A DNA stretch of 41,735 nucleotides from an uncultured Clostridia bacterium (GCA_944393385.1 CALYAA010000018.1:1-41735); one strand, 5' to 3'. Numbered from the stretch's first letter, positions 18,501 to 26,324 are shown. The notes: a model not told the origin generated them from the sequence alone. Numbers and translations: made by a program.

Positions 18501-20646
18501 TTTCTGGTATTTCATCTTTTAATACTTTTGAAAATATTTCTACATCATAAATTCCTTTTCCTGTAAAAATTCCTTCTTCAAAATTATCTTGATATAAATC
18601 TGAAATCGCATTAGTATAACTATCTATTCCTCCTGAACCAGCAAATATTTTTGTAAATAAATTTTTATTACTATTGTCTAAATTTATTCCAATACGTGGT
18701 TGAATTAGAGCATGTCCTTTAACTACTATGTTTTTATTTTCATCTAGTTCTGGCTTGTTTAAAATATGTGACATAGTTCCAATTAAATCAAATGCAGTAT
18801 TAAGTGTAAGTTCAGTATCTGCATCTAATGTTATTACATATTTTATTTTTGGTAATGTATCTTGATTTATTGTATTTACTCTAAATTTATTTTTTTCATG
18901 TTTTAAAATATATTCATTAAATTGAGTAAGCATCCCTCTCTTTCGTTCCCAACCTAAATATTTTTCTTCTGAATTGTTAAATTCTCTTTCTCTATATATA
19001 AAATGAAAAATTGGAAAGTTATTATTTGATATATATTTTTTATTTAATTTTTGTACTTGTTTTAAACTTTCTTCAATTACTTCTTTATCAAATTTTTCTT
19101 CTTTTTGGTCACTTTCAGAACAATCTCCTAATAATGCAAAATATAAATTGGGTGATTGATTTGCAAGGTAAAATACTTCTAATTTTTTAAATAATTCTTT
19201 TACTTTTTCTTTTGATTTTATTATTGTTGGTATAACTACAAAAGTAGAATTTTCACTATCTATTCCTTTTAGTAAGTCCATTTTTGGAAGGGATTTTGGT
19301 TTAACATTTTTTCCTAATATATATTGGATTGTTTGAATAACAAATTCTGATACTGGTATTATTAAAAAGATAATTGTTAAAATGTATTTTATTAAATTGT
19401 TTTCACTTACAGCTGATGCTAAAAAAAGTGAGATTGAAAATGTAAATATTATAATTGATAATATATATATTTGTGCTTTTATTTTTGAATTAAGTTTTCT
19501 TTCTTTTATTCCTAGTTTTTGTGTTAGTTCTTTTCTTCCATCATCAATTAGATAATATCCAATATGTTTTTCCTTTTCTTTTAAATTAGGTCTTTGACAT
19601 AATTCGATTATTTTTTTGGAAATATATATTTCTGATATATTTGTTTTTTGTGCTAGTTCTTTTATACTATTTCTATAAAGTTCTTTTGTTTTGTATTCCA
19701 TTTTTTCATATACACCTGCAGGGTCTTGATTTAAAATTTCTTCTACTCCATTTATTTTTTCAAATATTTCTAAAAAATTTATTCTTTGAATTCTTTTTAT
19801 ACTTGTTATGCAATTTGCAATTGATATTTTACATATTGCTATATCAAAATGTTCTTTTTGAATTGCTTCTTGTACTGTAATTCCTGTTTTTTCAACTTCT
19901 TCTTCAAGAATATTTAAATATCCATATGCTTTTCTTCCATATTTTTTTAATGAATATGACATATATTCTATAAATGGATATTTCATGCCTTTAAATTCAT
20001 TATTTTTTAGTTTTATTCCAGAAACTTGATTAAATTTTAATTCGTTTTTGTCTTTTTTTTCTACTAATCTTTCTATTATATTTTTTACTTTATATTTTTG
20101 TATTTGACTATTGTATATTTTTATACAAATATCTGCAATATTTTGTATAATTGCTATTTGAAGAAAAATTCCTATATTCCAAATCTCATCCATGTTTAAA
20201 TTCTTTTTAGTCTGATATGATTGTAAATATATTTCTAAATTTTCTCCAGTTATTCTATTATCTGTATATGCAACTATTTCTGAAGCTAATAAATATATTC
20301 TTGCAAAACCTGCATATTTTCCACTTTGAATTCCCACAAAATTTGTATATTTTTTTAGAGTTAATTCTTTCTCTATTTGTTGTACAGCTTCTTCTATAAT
20401 ATAAAAATTATCTAATATCCATTCTCCTGCAGGATGAATATGAATTCCTAAACGAATATGTTCATTTAATAATTGATATACATTTTTAATAATATAATAG
20501 TTCTCTATCATTTGCGGAATCGGGTAAGTTATTCTATTTGATTTTTTGGTTACTAAATGTTGTAATGCTATCTTTTCTAAATATTTTTTTAAATGTTCTT
20601 CATCTAGCAATACTCCATCAATTTTTAAACTTTCATAATTTTTCAC
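12553..20646 (-). CDS. ndvB: Cyclic beta-1,2-glucan synthase family protein (GT84-GH94)
   Basis: A giant membrane enzyme of about 2,697 residues, near the usual 2,800 of the family. After an N-terminal helical region and membrane helices (about 400-450) comes the GT84 glycosyltransferase domain with LDADTEL near 608 and RWIRGDWQ near 750, then more membrane helices. A glycoamylase-like domain (about 1180-1380, GTSFEYLMPN) follows. The C-terminal GH94 part includes NGGYTWYRNSRLNR, EHWWHDENERGIRTKF, GIGDWNDG near 2365 and GGWTWYTGSSSWYY. NdvB/Cgs makes and cyclises beta-1,2-glucan from UDP-glucose. The frame opens at 20673 with TTG, but AAGGAGT (20656-20662) sits inside it, nine bases before the GTG at 20644-20646, which I take as the start. 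No glucan exporter (ndvA) is adjacent. Family is sure, exact product inferred. Confidence 0.93.
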   Translation of the reverse strand: MKNYESLKIDGVLLDEEHLKKYLEKIALQHLVTKKSNRITYPIPQMIENYYIIKNVYQLLNEHIRLGIHIHPAGEWILDNFYIIEEAVQQIEKELTLKKYTNFVGIQSGKYAGFARIYLLASEIVAYTDNRITGENLEIYLQSYQTKKNLNMDEIWNIGIFLQIAIIQNIADICIKIYNSQIQKYKVKNIIERLVEKKDKNELKFNQVSGIKLKNNEFKGMKYPFIEYMSYSLKKYGRKAYGYLNILEEEVEKTGITVQEAIQKEHFDIAICKISIANCITSIKRIQRINFLEIFEKINGVEEILNQDPAGVYEKMEYKTKELYRNSIKELAQKTNISEIYISKKIIELCQRPNLKEKEKHIGYYLIDDGRKELTQKLGIKERKLNSKIKAQIYILSIIIFTFSISLFLASAVSENNLIKYILTIIFLIIPVSEFVIQTIQYILGKNVKPKSLPKMDLLKGIDSENSTFVVIPTIIKSKEKVKELFKKLEVFYLANQSPNLYFALLGDCSESDQKEEKFDKEVIEESLKQVQKLNKKYISNNNFPIFHFIYREREFNNSEEKYLGWERKRGMLTQFNEYILKHEKNKFRVNTINQDTLPKIKYVITLDADTELTLNTAFDLIGTMSHILNKPELDENKNIVVKGHALIQPRIGINLDNSNKNLFTKIFAGSGGIDSYTNAISDLYQDNFEEGIFTGKGIYDVEIFSKVLKDEIPENTVLSHDLLEGCYLRCGLATDIMLIDGYPAKYLSFMNRLSRWIRGDWQIKSWLKSKLNTISKFKILDNLRRSLFEISIMILLIWSLIFLNNSKLLIYLGLGIVIYPFLLDIFSRAFSIKEGEKKQQTFNPQIDGFKGAIIRAVLTLGCLPYKAYISIISIVKTIYRLKISHKHLLEWMTSEEAEKQSKTDISTYYKTMFINVIIGSLSIIFAVFKQNILLTIVGILWIIVPYIMFKISQIHESKEMAINEEDKKYLIDIAKLTWQFFKDYLTKENNYLMPDNYQEDRKPIAVSRTSSTNIGLSLLAVISSYDLKFENLEDTLNLLEKIINCVYNLPKWKGHLYNWYNIKTKEPLYPRYVSTVDSGNLVGYMYTTKTFLQEILDKNKEKQELNDLIEKLDKMIEETDFKILYSEEQRVFSIGFNVEENKLTDSYYDLLASEARQASLVAIAKKDVSPKHWNNLSRTLTVLKKYKGLVSWSGTSFEYLMPNINIKRYKGSLLDESSKFAIMNQIEYSQKLGIPWGMSEAAFNLKDLHSNYQYKAFGIPWLGLKRGLEDEMVVSSYGSILALSDVPEEVVKNIKELEKQCMKNKYGVYESIDYTPERLAKGQISEPVKTYMAHHQALILLSINNFFNNQIFQKRFMQNPEIEAVSILLQERMPETFIVTKENKQKPEKIKYQDYENYSVRQYNKIDERIIRGNIIGNEKYVIGINQKGEGVSKFEDNYINRFKITDDYSQGILMCLKDIKSNKIEYVTGEENCDKFTISFMPDRNEFQKENEDLKTKFSIIADANEPVEIRRLQIQNLSGEDKIFEVTSYFEPVLSKKEQDYAHTAFNNLFLLFSYNETEDEMIIKRNQRGTNQKGLYLIAKMQTNAEKIGETEYEINKEKFIGRNNLSVPNAIKNSTPLSKKIGLVTEGIVAIKNTIKIPPKSKGYVDLILSVEYSKEIAQKNIEKYKNTENVSREFEIVKAKTDAESRYMEVKGKDIDIYQTIASYILFDNPLKSKKNNQNEEFKQEDLWKYGISGELPIITVTIKYLNDIYVVKQVIKMYEYLRMRNLKMELVIIDEENYSYENYVRNEVEGAVLNSQLAYLKNTFGGIFILSKSEMDSKDVRLIKFVSSLVIDSHLGNLENIIKDMEEDVIDNYRVTELVDLPSIEEDNSNEIDMLANTENLKYYNEYGAFSQDGKEYWIKINKEQKTPTTWSHIMANQNFGTVVTESNGGYTWYRNSRLNRITAWHNSFTINIPTEAIYLKDEESGRIWSPTAMPTPDEKNYNTVFGFGYTKFIHSSDDIIQELEVFVPNEDSAKINILTLKNNAPKKKKIKIYYYIKPVLGEDELKTDGYIKLQYEENSNVILARKLYNKDPLNNIIYVSSSEKIKSFTGNKSKFFGKGGITSPDALKCMRLDNDNGIGKKSCIAIELEVQIESFSEKKISIILGAEENKITAKDIAYKYSNIQNCNMELQKVKNKWNEILGKVQVNTPYESLNITLNGWVMYQTLASRLLGKTGFYQSGGAYGFRDQLQDTFSSKFIDTNILYNQIIKHSKHQFIEGDVEHWWHDENERGIRTKFSDDLLWLPYAVIKYINFTGDYSILKVKTPYLQGAELSEDEKEKYDKYLQSNIEGTIYEHCKKAIDRACKFGEHGIPKIGIGDWNDGFSNIGPKGKGESVWLGFFLYTILKEFAEYAKKYEIDDEIESNMENTKIDIETAERYIGIANKLKENLNKNAWDGRWYKRAFADNGDVYGSMENEECKIDSIAQSWSVISEAGDSEKQIVAMESLGNHLVDREHGLIKLLDPPFEKSKLEPGYIKAYLPGVRENGGQYTHAAIWAIIAETMLGNGDNAIQWYKMINPIEHTKTKEEANKYKVEPYVISADIYGAQNLVGQGGWTWYTGSSSWYYIAGIEYILGLKVHHNILSIQPCIPHNWDKYSVQYKYGESIYNIKVNNISKSCTGVKRVLINGIESDNRILLDGSGKVFNIDVEM

Positions 20647-20709
20647 AAAAAATCCACTCCTTGCATTTTTCAACTATTATTTACATTTTATGGATTTTTA
20701 TTCATCTAT

Positions 20710-20930
20710 TTTATAAAGTAAAGGTTATATATATAATTGTTCTTAATATTCGACGCTTGAGTGTAATGAAAATTAGAATTCATAAAGCTTTTGAATGAGG
20801 AATGTTCACGGTACTCGAGTTGATGAGAGGGACTGAGTGAAAGAGGCTCATGAAAAAGCTTTATGAATTCTTTTTGAATGAAACGAACAGGAGAAATTAA
20901 AACAATTATATATATAACCTTTTTTATAAA
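20710..20930. repeat. 221-bp palindromic, MITE-like or structured-RNA element
   Basis: Outer arms AAGGTTATATATATAATTG.. (20721-20741) and their exact complement (20901-20921) pair over 21 bp. Nested inside, 20775-20792 and 20854-20871 pair perfectly over 18 bp. A smaller ATGAG/CTCAT hairpin (20823-20827 with 20847-20851) lies in the loop. TTTATAAA flanks both ends (20710-20717, 20923-20930). The core is GC-richer than the surroundings. No open reading frame runs through it. It could be a transposase-dependent MITE or a folded RNA; I do not recognise a family. Confidence 0.7.
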
Positions 20931-20942
20931 ACATGTTAATAT

Positions 20943-21791
20943 TTAGTATTCTTTAAAGCCTTCTCCTAATACTTCTCTAGCATTTGCTACAACAATAAAG
21001 CAATTCTTATCAATTTCTTTTGCTAATATTTTTATTTTTCCAATATCTCCTCTACTTGCAGCACATATCAATATTAATTTTTCTTCTCCACTATACATTC
21101 CTTTTCCATAAAGTCCTGTAACTCCTCTTCTTACTTTATTTTCTATTTCTTTAGAAATTTGTTCACTTTTATTTGAAATAATAAATAAAAGTTTTGTATA
21201 ATAAATTCCTTCAAATACTATATCTATAAATTTTCCATATAAATAGATTGCAATTGCCGAATATAAGCCAATTTCTATGTGTTTAAATACTATTACATTA
21301 ATTAAAACAATAATTGCATCAATTAAAGTTAAATATTTACTCATTGTTATGTTAGGTTTATATGATTTTATTAAGTTGGTTATTAATTCTGTTCCTCCAG
21401 TTGAAGAACTTGATTTTAATATTATAGCTGTTCCTATTCCTATTATAATTCCTCCATATATTGATGCTAAAAACCTGTCTGTTGTTATAGGTTTATATTT
21501 ATCAAAAAAATCTATAAATATGGATAGACTAACAGTACCTATAAGTGTTTTTATAAAAAAATTCTTTCCAATCTTAAATCCAGAAAATATAAACATAGGA
21601 ATATTTAATAAAATATTCATTGTTCCCATTGGAATTCCAAACAAATAATATGTGATTGTTGCAATTCCAGAGAAACCACCTGTTGATAATTGATTTGGTA
21701 ATAAAAAAGAAGCAGTACCAAAACCAATAATTCCAGCACCAATTATTGTTCCTATTATTGACAACATTGAATCTTTAATATTCTCATTCAT
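20943..21791 (-). CDS. yitT: YitT family membrane protein (DUF161 + DUF2179)
   Basis: A 282-residue multi-spanning protein. Five or six hydrophobic segments occupy residues 10-205, with the family-typical N-terminal stretch FGTASFLLPNQLSTGGFSGI and the SSSTGGTELI segment near 129. The C-terminal cytoplasmic DUF2179 domain (about 215-282) includes GVTGLYGKGMYSGEEK and a terminal REVLGEGFKEY. YitT proteins are widespread in Bacillota and their transport substrate is unknown. An AAAGGAA site sits 11 bases upstream of the ATG. A terminator upstream (21820-21861) separates it from the preceding gene, so it needs its own promoter or read-through. Confidence 0.93.
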   Translation of the reverse strand: MNENIKDSMLSIIGTIIGAGIIGFGTASFLLPNQLSTGGFSGIATITYYLFGIPMGTMNILLNIPMFIFSGFKIGKNFFIKTLIGTVSLSIFIDFFDKYKPITTDRFLASIYGGIIIGIGTAIILKSSSSTGGTELITNLIKSYKPNITMSKYLTLIDAIIVLINVIVFKHIEIGLYSAIAIYLYGKFIDIVFEGIYYTKLLFIISNKSEQISKEIENKVRRGVTGLYGKGMYSGEEKLILICAASRGDIGKIKILAKEIDKNCFIVVANAREVLGEGFKEY

Positions 21792-21819
21792 TTTTACTAA
21801 TATTCCTTTCCTAAGTCAA

Positions 21820-21861
21820 AAAACGCCATATATTAACATTATTCGTAATATACGGCGTTTT
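21820..21861. terminator. Terminator after the DUF4163-like gene
   Basis: Arms 21820-21835 and 21846-21861 pair over 16 bp (AAAACGCC/GGCGTTTT core, one mismatch that is G-U in one strand's RNA) around a 10-base loop, with T runs in both directions. It lies 10 bp past the stop of the leftward gene and 28 bp before the yitT start. Confidence 0.88.
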
Positions 21862-21871
21862 TATTCATTTT

Positions 21872-23221
21872 TTAAATAACTACTTTTACTTCTGTTTCTG
21901 GATTATAATATTCAATTAAATCTTGAGGAGCAACATTTAATAAACCTGAGAAGTCATATACAAATTCAACATCTGATTCATATACATTTCTATTATCTTG
22001 TATTATAATTGGTTCTATATTCTCACTAAAGTCATGTAATGTCATCTCATAGTAATTACCTCTTTCTTCACATTTTATCAAATTTTGTTTTGTAAAATCA
22101 TCATAATAATCATCAACAGTTATCTTATAATTTAATATGTAAAAGTTTTGTGTGTTTTGGTTTGCAAGTACTTTTAATCTTGATATTTCTTCTTCAATAC
22201 TTTTTATTTTATTTGCTACTAATTCTTTTTCAAATTCACTAGCATTATCTTCTTGCCATTCAAAAAATATATCTATAAAATAATTTGATTCATTTTGATA
22301 ATTTGTATAATAATAATATGAATCTACTTGTCTTGTTGTTAATGTATATAAATTATTATATCCTATATTATCATCTTCATATAGACTTTCCTCTGATAAA
22401 AATTTATTATATATAACAATATAATTTGCCCAATCTATCATAGGAATATCTATTGATATATCATCAATCATTAGAATAATGTCTGAAGTTGTGCAGTAAA
22501 ATTGTTCTATTTTATTTCTTTTATATGCTTCCATAACCATTGCAATATCTTCTTCTATATTTCCATAGTTGTTGACAACCATTTCTTGCGATAAAGTTAA
22601 TTCTGCTCTATCTCTTAAAATACTGTTATAAGCACATTTCCTTATAATATCTTCCATTGGAGCATTATTTGTAAAAAATTGCTTAAATTCGATTACATTT
22701 CCTGTATTTAAATCAAAGTTTATTCCTTTTTCTATGTCTATTATATCAGTATTTTGGTCTTCAATATTTTCATTTGCTCTTCCCCAACAATAAACATTAA
22801 GAGAAAGTATATTCCCGTAATTTGCTGTACAACTTGTACTAACAGATAAATTATTCACATTTGCTAAATTTATTTTTTCTTTATATGAATTTAATGTTAT
22901 GTTTTCTATTTCTTTATTAATCTTGTTTTGAATTGTTTTATTTTTTAATCCTTCAATTTGAAAATAAGAAAACTCTATTTTATCTTGTGATGCTTGTTTT
23001 CCTATTATTTCTATATCATTTTGATTATATTTTCCCTTTAAATCTATTCCTTGTTCTATATTATTTAACTCTGTTTTTTGAGTACTTAATATTATTTCAT
23101 TATCATCTTGTTCATTATTTATATCAATTTCTTTGTACATAATTAATAATGCTGTTGTTATTATACAAATTAATGAAAATATAGTAACAAAAATCAATTT
23201 CGATTTAGTTGATTTGAACAT
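21872..23221 (-). CDS. Membrane-anchored protein with RsiV/PdaC-like DUF4163-DUF3298 region
   Basis: A 449-residue protein with a single N-terminal membrane helix (about residues 9-29), the rest extracytoplasmic. Residues about 60-280 resemble the DUF4163/DUF3298 fold of RsiV and PdaC: IEGLKNKTIQNKINKEIEN, then LSLNVYCWG, then GINFDLNTGNVIEFKQFF. The C-terminal part (about 290-449) is rich in Tyr and Asn and I do not recognise it. The similarity is from motif memory, so the family call is moderate. Its start overlaps the upstream phosphate-binding-like gene by 17 bp, with AAGGAGG inside that gene, so the two are translationally coupled. RsiV relatives bind extracellular ligands and act as anti-sigma factors, but no sigma gene is adjacent. 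Confidence 0.65.
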   Translation of the reverse strand: MFKSTKSKLIFVTIFSLICIITTALLIMYKEIDINNEQDDNEIILSTQKTELNNIEQGIDLKGKYNQNDIEIIGKQASQDKIEFSYFQIEGLKNKTIQNKINKEIENITLNSYKEKINLANVNNLSVSTSCTANYGNILSLNVYCWGRANENIEDQNTDIIDIEKGINFDLNTGNVIEFKQFFTNNAPMEDIIRKCAYNSILRDRAELTLSQEMVVNNYGNIEEDIAMVMEAYKRNKIEQFYCTTSDIILMIDDISIDIPMIDWANYIVIYNKFLSEESLYEDDNIGYNNLYTLTTRQVDSYYYYTNYQNESNYFIDIFFEWQEDNASEFEKELVANKIKSIEEEISRLKVLANQNTQNFYILNYKITVDDYYDDFTKQNLIKCEERGNYYEMTLHDFSENIEPIIIQDNRNVYESDVEFVYDFSGLLNVAPQDLIEYYNPETEVKVVI

Positions 23222-24107
23222 ATCCTGCCTCCTTAACTATACTTTGACCATAATTTGAAGTTATTGCATTTAATAATTTTCTTGTGTCACTGTTTTCAGG
23301 TTCATCTTTTCTAATAACAGCATAATATTCTGTTTGTGGTCCATATAAACCTGTTCTTATGTTTTCATATGTTGGTTCTACATTATTTACTGATAAAAAT
23401 TTTAATTGGTCTGTATCATATAATATTTTATAATAATTAAATGCATATCCTAATGCTCCTGATGAATTTGTATAATCAACAATAATATTTGATAATTGCC
23501 ACATACTAATATCTTCTGTATCTGGTTCTTTCATTTTTATTCCTTGCATTACCAGTGATAGCATTCCTTTTTGACTATCTGATGTACTAGGCCTTTGATA
23601 TGGTATAATTGCAATATCATCTCCTCCAACATCTCTCCAATTTGTTATTTTTCCTGAATATATATCTTGTATTTGAGCTAAAGTCAAATTTTCTACTTTA
23701 TTTTCTTTACTGTTAAAAAATACTAAAGCTTCTTTTGCGATTGGAACTATTTCTAATTCTATTCCTGCTTCTTGAGCTTGTACAATCTCTTTTTCTGTTG
23801 GATATGTTACTAATATTAAATCAACTTTTTTGTTAATTAAATTTTTATATGCATTTTCTGTTTTTGTATGCATGATATTCACATTTTCAATGTTTTGTCC
23901 TGTAAATTTTGATTTAAAGTTTTCTGCCATTTTTAATGTTGCTATTGAACCGTCTACTTTTGGATAATTTTCTGTACTAAATAGAATATTAGGATTTTCT
24001 TCATTTTCAACTTGTACAAAATATAAATAAGACACTATACATCCTATTACAACTAAAATCATGATTATAATTAATAATGCATTTATTAAGTTTTTATTTT
24101 TATTCAT
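23205..24107 (-). CDS. PstS-type periplasmic-binding protein, orphan
   Basis: A 300-residue secreted or anchored substrate-binding protein of the phosphate-binding (PBP_like) superfamily. The N-terminus is hydrophobic (about 7-31) and contains VIGC at residues 20-23, a possible lipobox, though the hydrophobic stretch continues past Cys23 so it may instead stay as an anchor. Family features include DLILVTYPTEKE, the IYSGKITNWRDVGG segment near 150 and PSTSDSQKGM near 172, which resembles the phosphate-loop region of PstS. No pstC, pstA or pstB is adjacent. The start codon has no nearby Shine-Dalgarno; AAAGGAG lies 58 bases upstream beyond a hairpin. Coupled with the downstream gene, it may act as a sensor pair rather than a transporter, which is inference. 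Confidence 0.8.
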   Translation of the reverse strand: MNKNKNLINALLIIIMILVVIGCIVSYLYFVQVENEENPNILFSTENYPKVDGSIATLKMAENFKSKFTGQNIENVNIMHTKTENAYKNLINKKVDLILVTYPTEKEIVQAQEAGIELEIVPIAKEALVFFNSKENKVENLTLAQIQDIYSGKITNWRDVGGDDIAIIPYQRPSTSDSQKGMLSLVMQGIKMKEPDTEDISMWQLSNIIVDYTNSSGALGYAFNYYKILYDTDQLKFLSVNNVEPTYENIRTGLYGPQTEYYAVIRKDEPENSDTRKLLNAITSNYGQSIVKEAGYVQIN

Positions 24108-24172
24108 ATATTTCTTCGTATAAATAGTTATATATTTTTTATATATAATTTTATCTTACGAATTTCTCCTTT
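24108..24172 (-). promoter_or_regulatory. Hairpin between Shine-Dalgarno and start codon
   Basis: Leftward, AAAGGAG (24172-24166) is followed by TTCGTA (24162-24157) and its complement TACGAA (24120-24115), with TTATATAT/ATATATAA pairing inside. Folding out 48 bases leaves about 10 between the ribosome-binding site and the ATG at 24107. No start codon lies near the AAAGGAG otherwise. Confidence 0.45.
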
Positions 24173-24197
24173 CATAAATTAGTTTTTTAATACTTGC

Positions 24198-25256
24198 TTA
24201 CTTATGTTCTTCTAAAAATTCAGGATATTTTTCTAATACATCCAAATTAAATTTTCCTTTCTTAATTTTCTCATCTTGTTTAACAATTAAATCTAATTCA
24301 TACATATCTTTCAACATATCTATATTTTCTCTTTTATGACCAACAACATTGTTAACATCTTTAGGATTTACTGTGATTTGTACTTTTTTTACTTTTACAT
24401 TTAGTTCTTTTATTCTTTCTACTATATTATCATACCATAAACTTGACTCCACTAATTGTCTAAATGCAGGATGATATGGTCCTGCTACAACTTCACTACC
24501 TTTTATTGATGGATCTGTTATTTCATCTGTATTTTGCAATCCAATTCTAATTATTTCTATTTTCTTTTTCATAAACATTGGTACAATTTCTTTACATATC
24601 TCAATGGCTTGTACAACTGTTAATGGTTTATATTTTTTATCTAAATAATCTTTTTCTAATTTTGTATTTTTTATAACTAATACGGGATATATTCTAACCA
24701 TTTGTGGCTTTAATTTTATTAGCTCTTTAGCAGTATTAATTTCATCAATTTTTGTACTTTCAGGTAGTCCTATCATCATTTGGTGTCCTAGATTAAATCT
24801 ATACCTTCTAATTAATTTTGATGCTTTTTTTACATCTTCAAAAGTATGATTTCTCCTACTTTGCTTTAATACATAATCATTAGCTGATTGTACACCAAGT
24901 TCTATTGTTTTTACCCTATATTTTTTTAATCTTTTTAATATAGCTTTATTTATATAATCTGGTCTTGTAGAAATTCTAATACTATCTATTTTTCCATTTT
25001 TTATATATTGATATGCTGTTTGTAAAAATTCTTCTTGTTTTTCTACATCAATTCCAGTAAAACTTCCTCCAAAAAAAGCAACTTCTTTTTTAGCTTGTTT
25101 ATCTTTTATATTTTCTAAATAAAAATCAATTGTATTTTTTATTTCTTCTTTTGTTATCATCTTTTGTTGTCCACTTATTGATTTTTGATTGCAAAAAACA
25201 CAATCATTTGGACATCCTAAATGTGGTACAAAAATTGGAATTACGTAGTGTTTCAT
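24198..25256 (-). CDS. Radical SAM protein, Elp3-like
   Basis: A 352-residue radical SAM enzyme. The iron-sulfur cluster motif Cys15-x3-Cys19-x2-Cys22 lies in HLGCPNDCVFCNQ, and the SAM-binding GGSFTGI follows near 64. Later segments (RISTRPDYI, ELGVQSANDYVL, GHQMMIGLPEST, RIYPVLVIKNTKLE) are those of the Elp3/radical SAM C-terminal family. It lacks the acetyltransferase domain of true Elp3. Homologues often sit beside rnc in Clostridia, as here, 39 bp after it. Substrate is unknown; tRNA or a related RNA is a reasonable guess from the family. Confidence 0.88.
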   Translation of the reverse strand: MKHYVIPIFVPHLGCPNDCVFCNQKSISGQQKMITKEEIKNTIDFYLENIKDKQAKKEVAFFGGSFTGIDVEKQEEFLQTAYQYIKNGKIDSIRISTRPDYINKAILKRLKKYRVKTIELGVQSANDYVLKQSRRNHTFEDVKKASKLIRRYRFNLGHQMMIGLPESTKIDEINTAKELIKLKPQMVRIYPVLVIKNTKLEKDYLDKKYKPLTVVQAIEICKEIVPMFMKKKIEIIRIGLQNTDEITDPSIKGSEVVAGPYHPAFRQLVESSLWYDNIVERIKELNVKVKKVQITVNPKDVNNVVGHKRENIDMLKDMYELDLIVKQDEKIKKGKFNLDVLEKYPEFLEEHK

Positions 25257-25294
25257 AATTTATTCTTTTACCTTTCTTAAATCATTTTTTATGA

Positions 25295-25966
25295 TTAAAT
25301 TTTTAATTTTTCAAGTGCTTTTTTAGCAGCTTCCATTTCAGCAGATTTTTTTGATTTTCCCTCTCCTATTGCTAGTTTTTTTCCATTCCATTCAACTTCT
25401 GCAATAAATGTTTTTTCATGGTCTGGTCCTTTTTCAGCAATAATATTGTATTTTATACTTGTATTACCATGTATTTGTAATTTTTCTTGTAATACTGTTT
25501 TATAATCTTTTTGTCCAACATGTTCTGTAGCATTTTTTATCTCTTCTTCTAAATTTGTTATAATAAATTTACATGCTTCATCTAAATTACTATCTAAATA
25601 TATTGCAGCAATAACAGCTTCAACACTATCTGCTAATATAGCTTTTCTTATTTGTTCTTTTCCTTTTATTTCTGAATTTCCTAAAAATAAATAATCACTA
25701 AATTTTAATTTTTGAGCAATTTTAAATAAGCTATCTTCACAAACAACAGTTGCTCTTACTTTTGTCATCTCTCCTTCTTTTAGTTTTGGATAATTTTGAT
25801 ATATATATATACTTGATAAAAATTCTAATATACTATCACCTAAAAATTCTAATTTTTCATTACTTTGTACTCCATTTTCATATGCATATGAAGTATGTGT
25901 TAATGCTCTTTTTAATAATTCTTTATTTTTAAATTTGTAATTTATGTTTTCTTCTAAACTTTTCAT
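25295..25966 (-). CDS. rnc: Ribonuclease III
   Basis: A 223-residue double-stranded RNA endonuclease that processes rRNA precursors and structured mRNAs. The signature NEKLEFLGDSILEFL at about 36-50 supplies metal ligands Glu40 and Asp44, and the second acidic pair is in DSVEAVIAAIYLD near 115. The C-terminal dsRNA-binding domain (about 153-221) contains YKTVLQEKLQ and the KSKKSAEMEAAKKALEKL helix. Length is typical. Ribosome-binding site is modest (GTGAGG). It follows acpP as in many Bacillota. Confidence 0.97.
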   Translation of the reverse strand: MKSLEENINYKFKNKELLKRALTHTSYAYENGVQSNEKLEFLGDSILEFLSSIYIYQNYPKLKEGEMTKVRATVVCEDSLFKIAQKLKFSDYLFLGNSEIKGKEQIRKAILADSVEAVIAAIYLDSNLDEACKFIITNLEEEIKNATEHVGQKDYKTVLQEKLQIHGNTSIKYNIIAEKGPDHEKTFIAEVEWNGKKLAIGEGKSKKSAEMEAAKKALEKLKI

Positions 25967-26040
25967 AATAATGCCTCACACTTAATTTTCTATTTATATT
26001 TTATGTTTATATTTTACTATATACATACAAAAAATGCAAG

Positions 26041-26070
26041 AAAAAAAGACATGTCATTTCCAACATGCCT
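26041..26070 (-). terminator. Terminator after acpP
   Basis: Leftward, GGCATGT and ACATGTC form a 7-bp stem with one G-U pair, followed directly by a run of seven T. It ends 12 bp past the acpP stop and implies that rnc is read by partial read-through or from its own promoter. Confidence 0.75.
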
Positions 26071-26081
26071 ATTATTTTTAA

Positions 26082-26324
26082 CTATTCAACATTATCTTTT
26101 ATATAATCTACAACATCTCCTACAGTAACAACTTTTTCTGCATCAGTATCTGGAATTTCAATATTAAATTCTTCTTCTAATGCCATAACTAGTTCTACTA
26201 TATCTAAAGAGTCTGCTCCTAAATCATCAATAAAAGATGCTTCCATTGTAACTGCTGAATCAGCTACTCCTAATTGTTCAACAATAATTCCTTTTACTTT
26301 TTCAAATATTTCTTCTGAACTCAT
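26082..26324 (-). CDS. acpP: Acyl carrier protein
   Basis: An 80-residue acidic carrier protein for fatty acid synthesis. The phosphopantetheine attachment site is Ser39 in [14 protein letters not shown], followed by [21 protein letters not shown], all standard. The frame opens earlier with a TTG at 26345, but the ribosome-binding site GAGGGGGTGA lies inside that extension and points to the ATG at 26322-26324. It sits between plsX and rnc; fabD and fabG, often found between plsX and acpP, are absent here. A good promoter stands upstream. Confidence 0.97.
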   Translation of the reverse strand: MSSEEIFEKVKGIIVEQLGVADSAVTMEASFIDDLGADSLDIVELVMALEEEFNIEIPDTDAEKVVTVGDVVDYIKDNVE

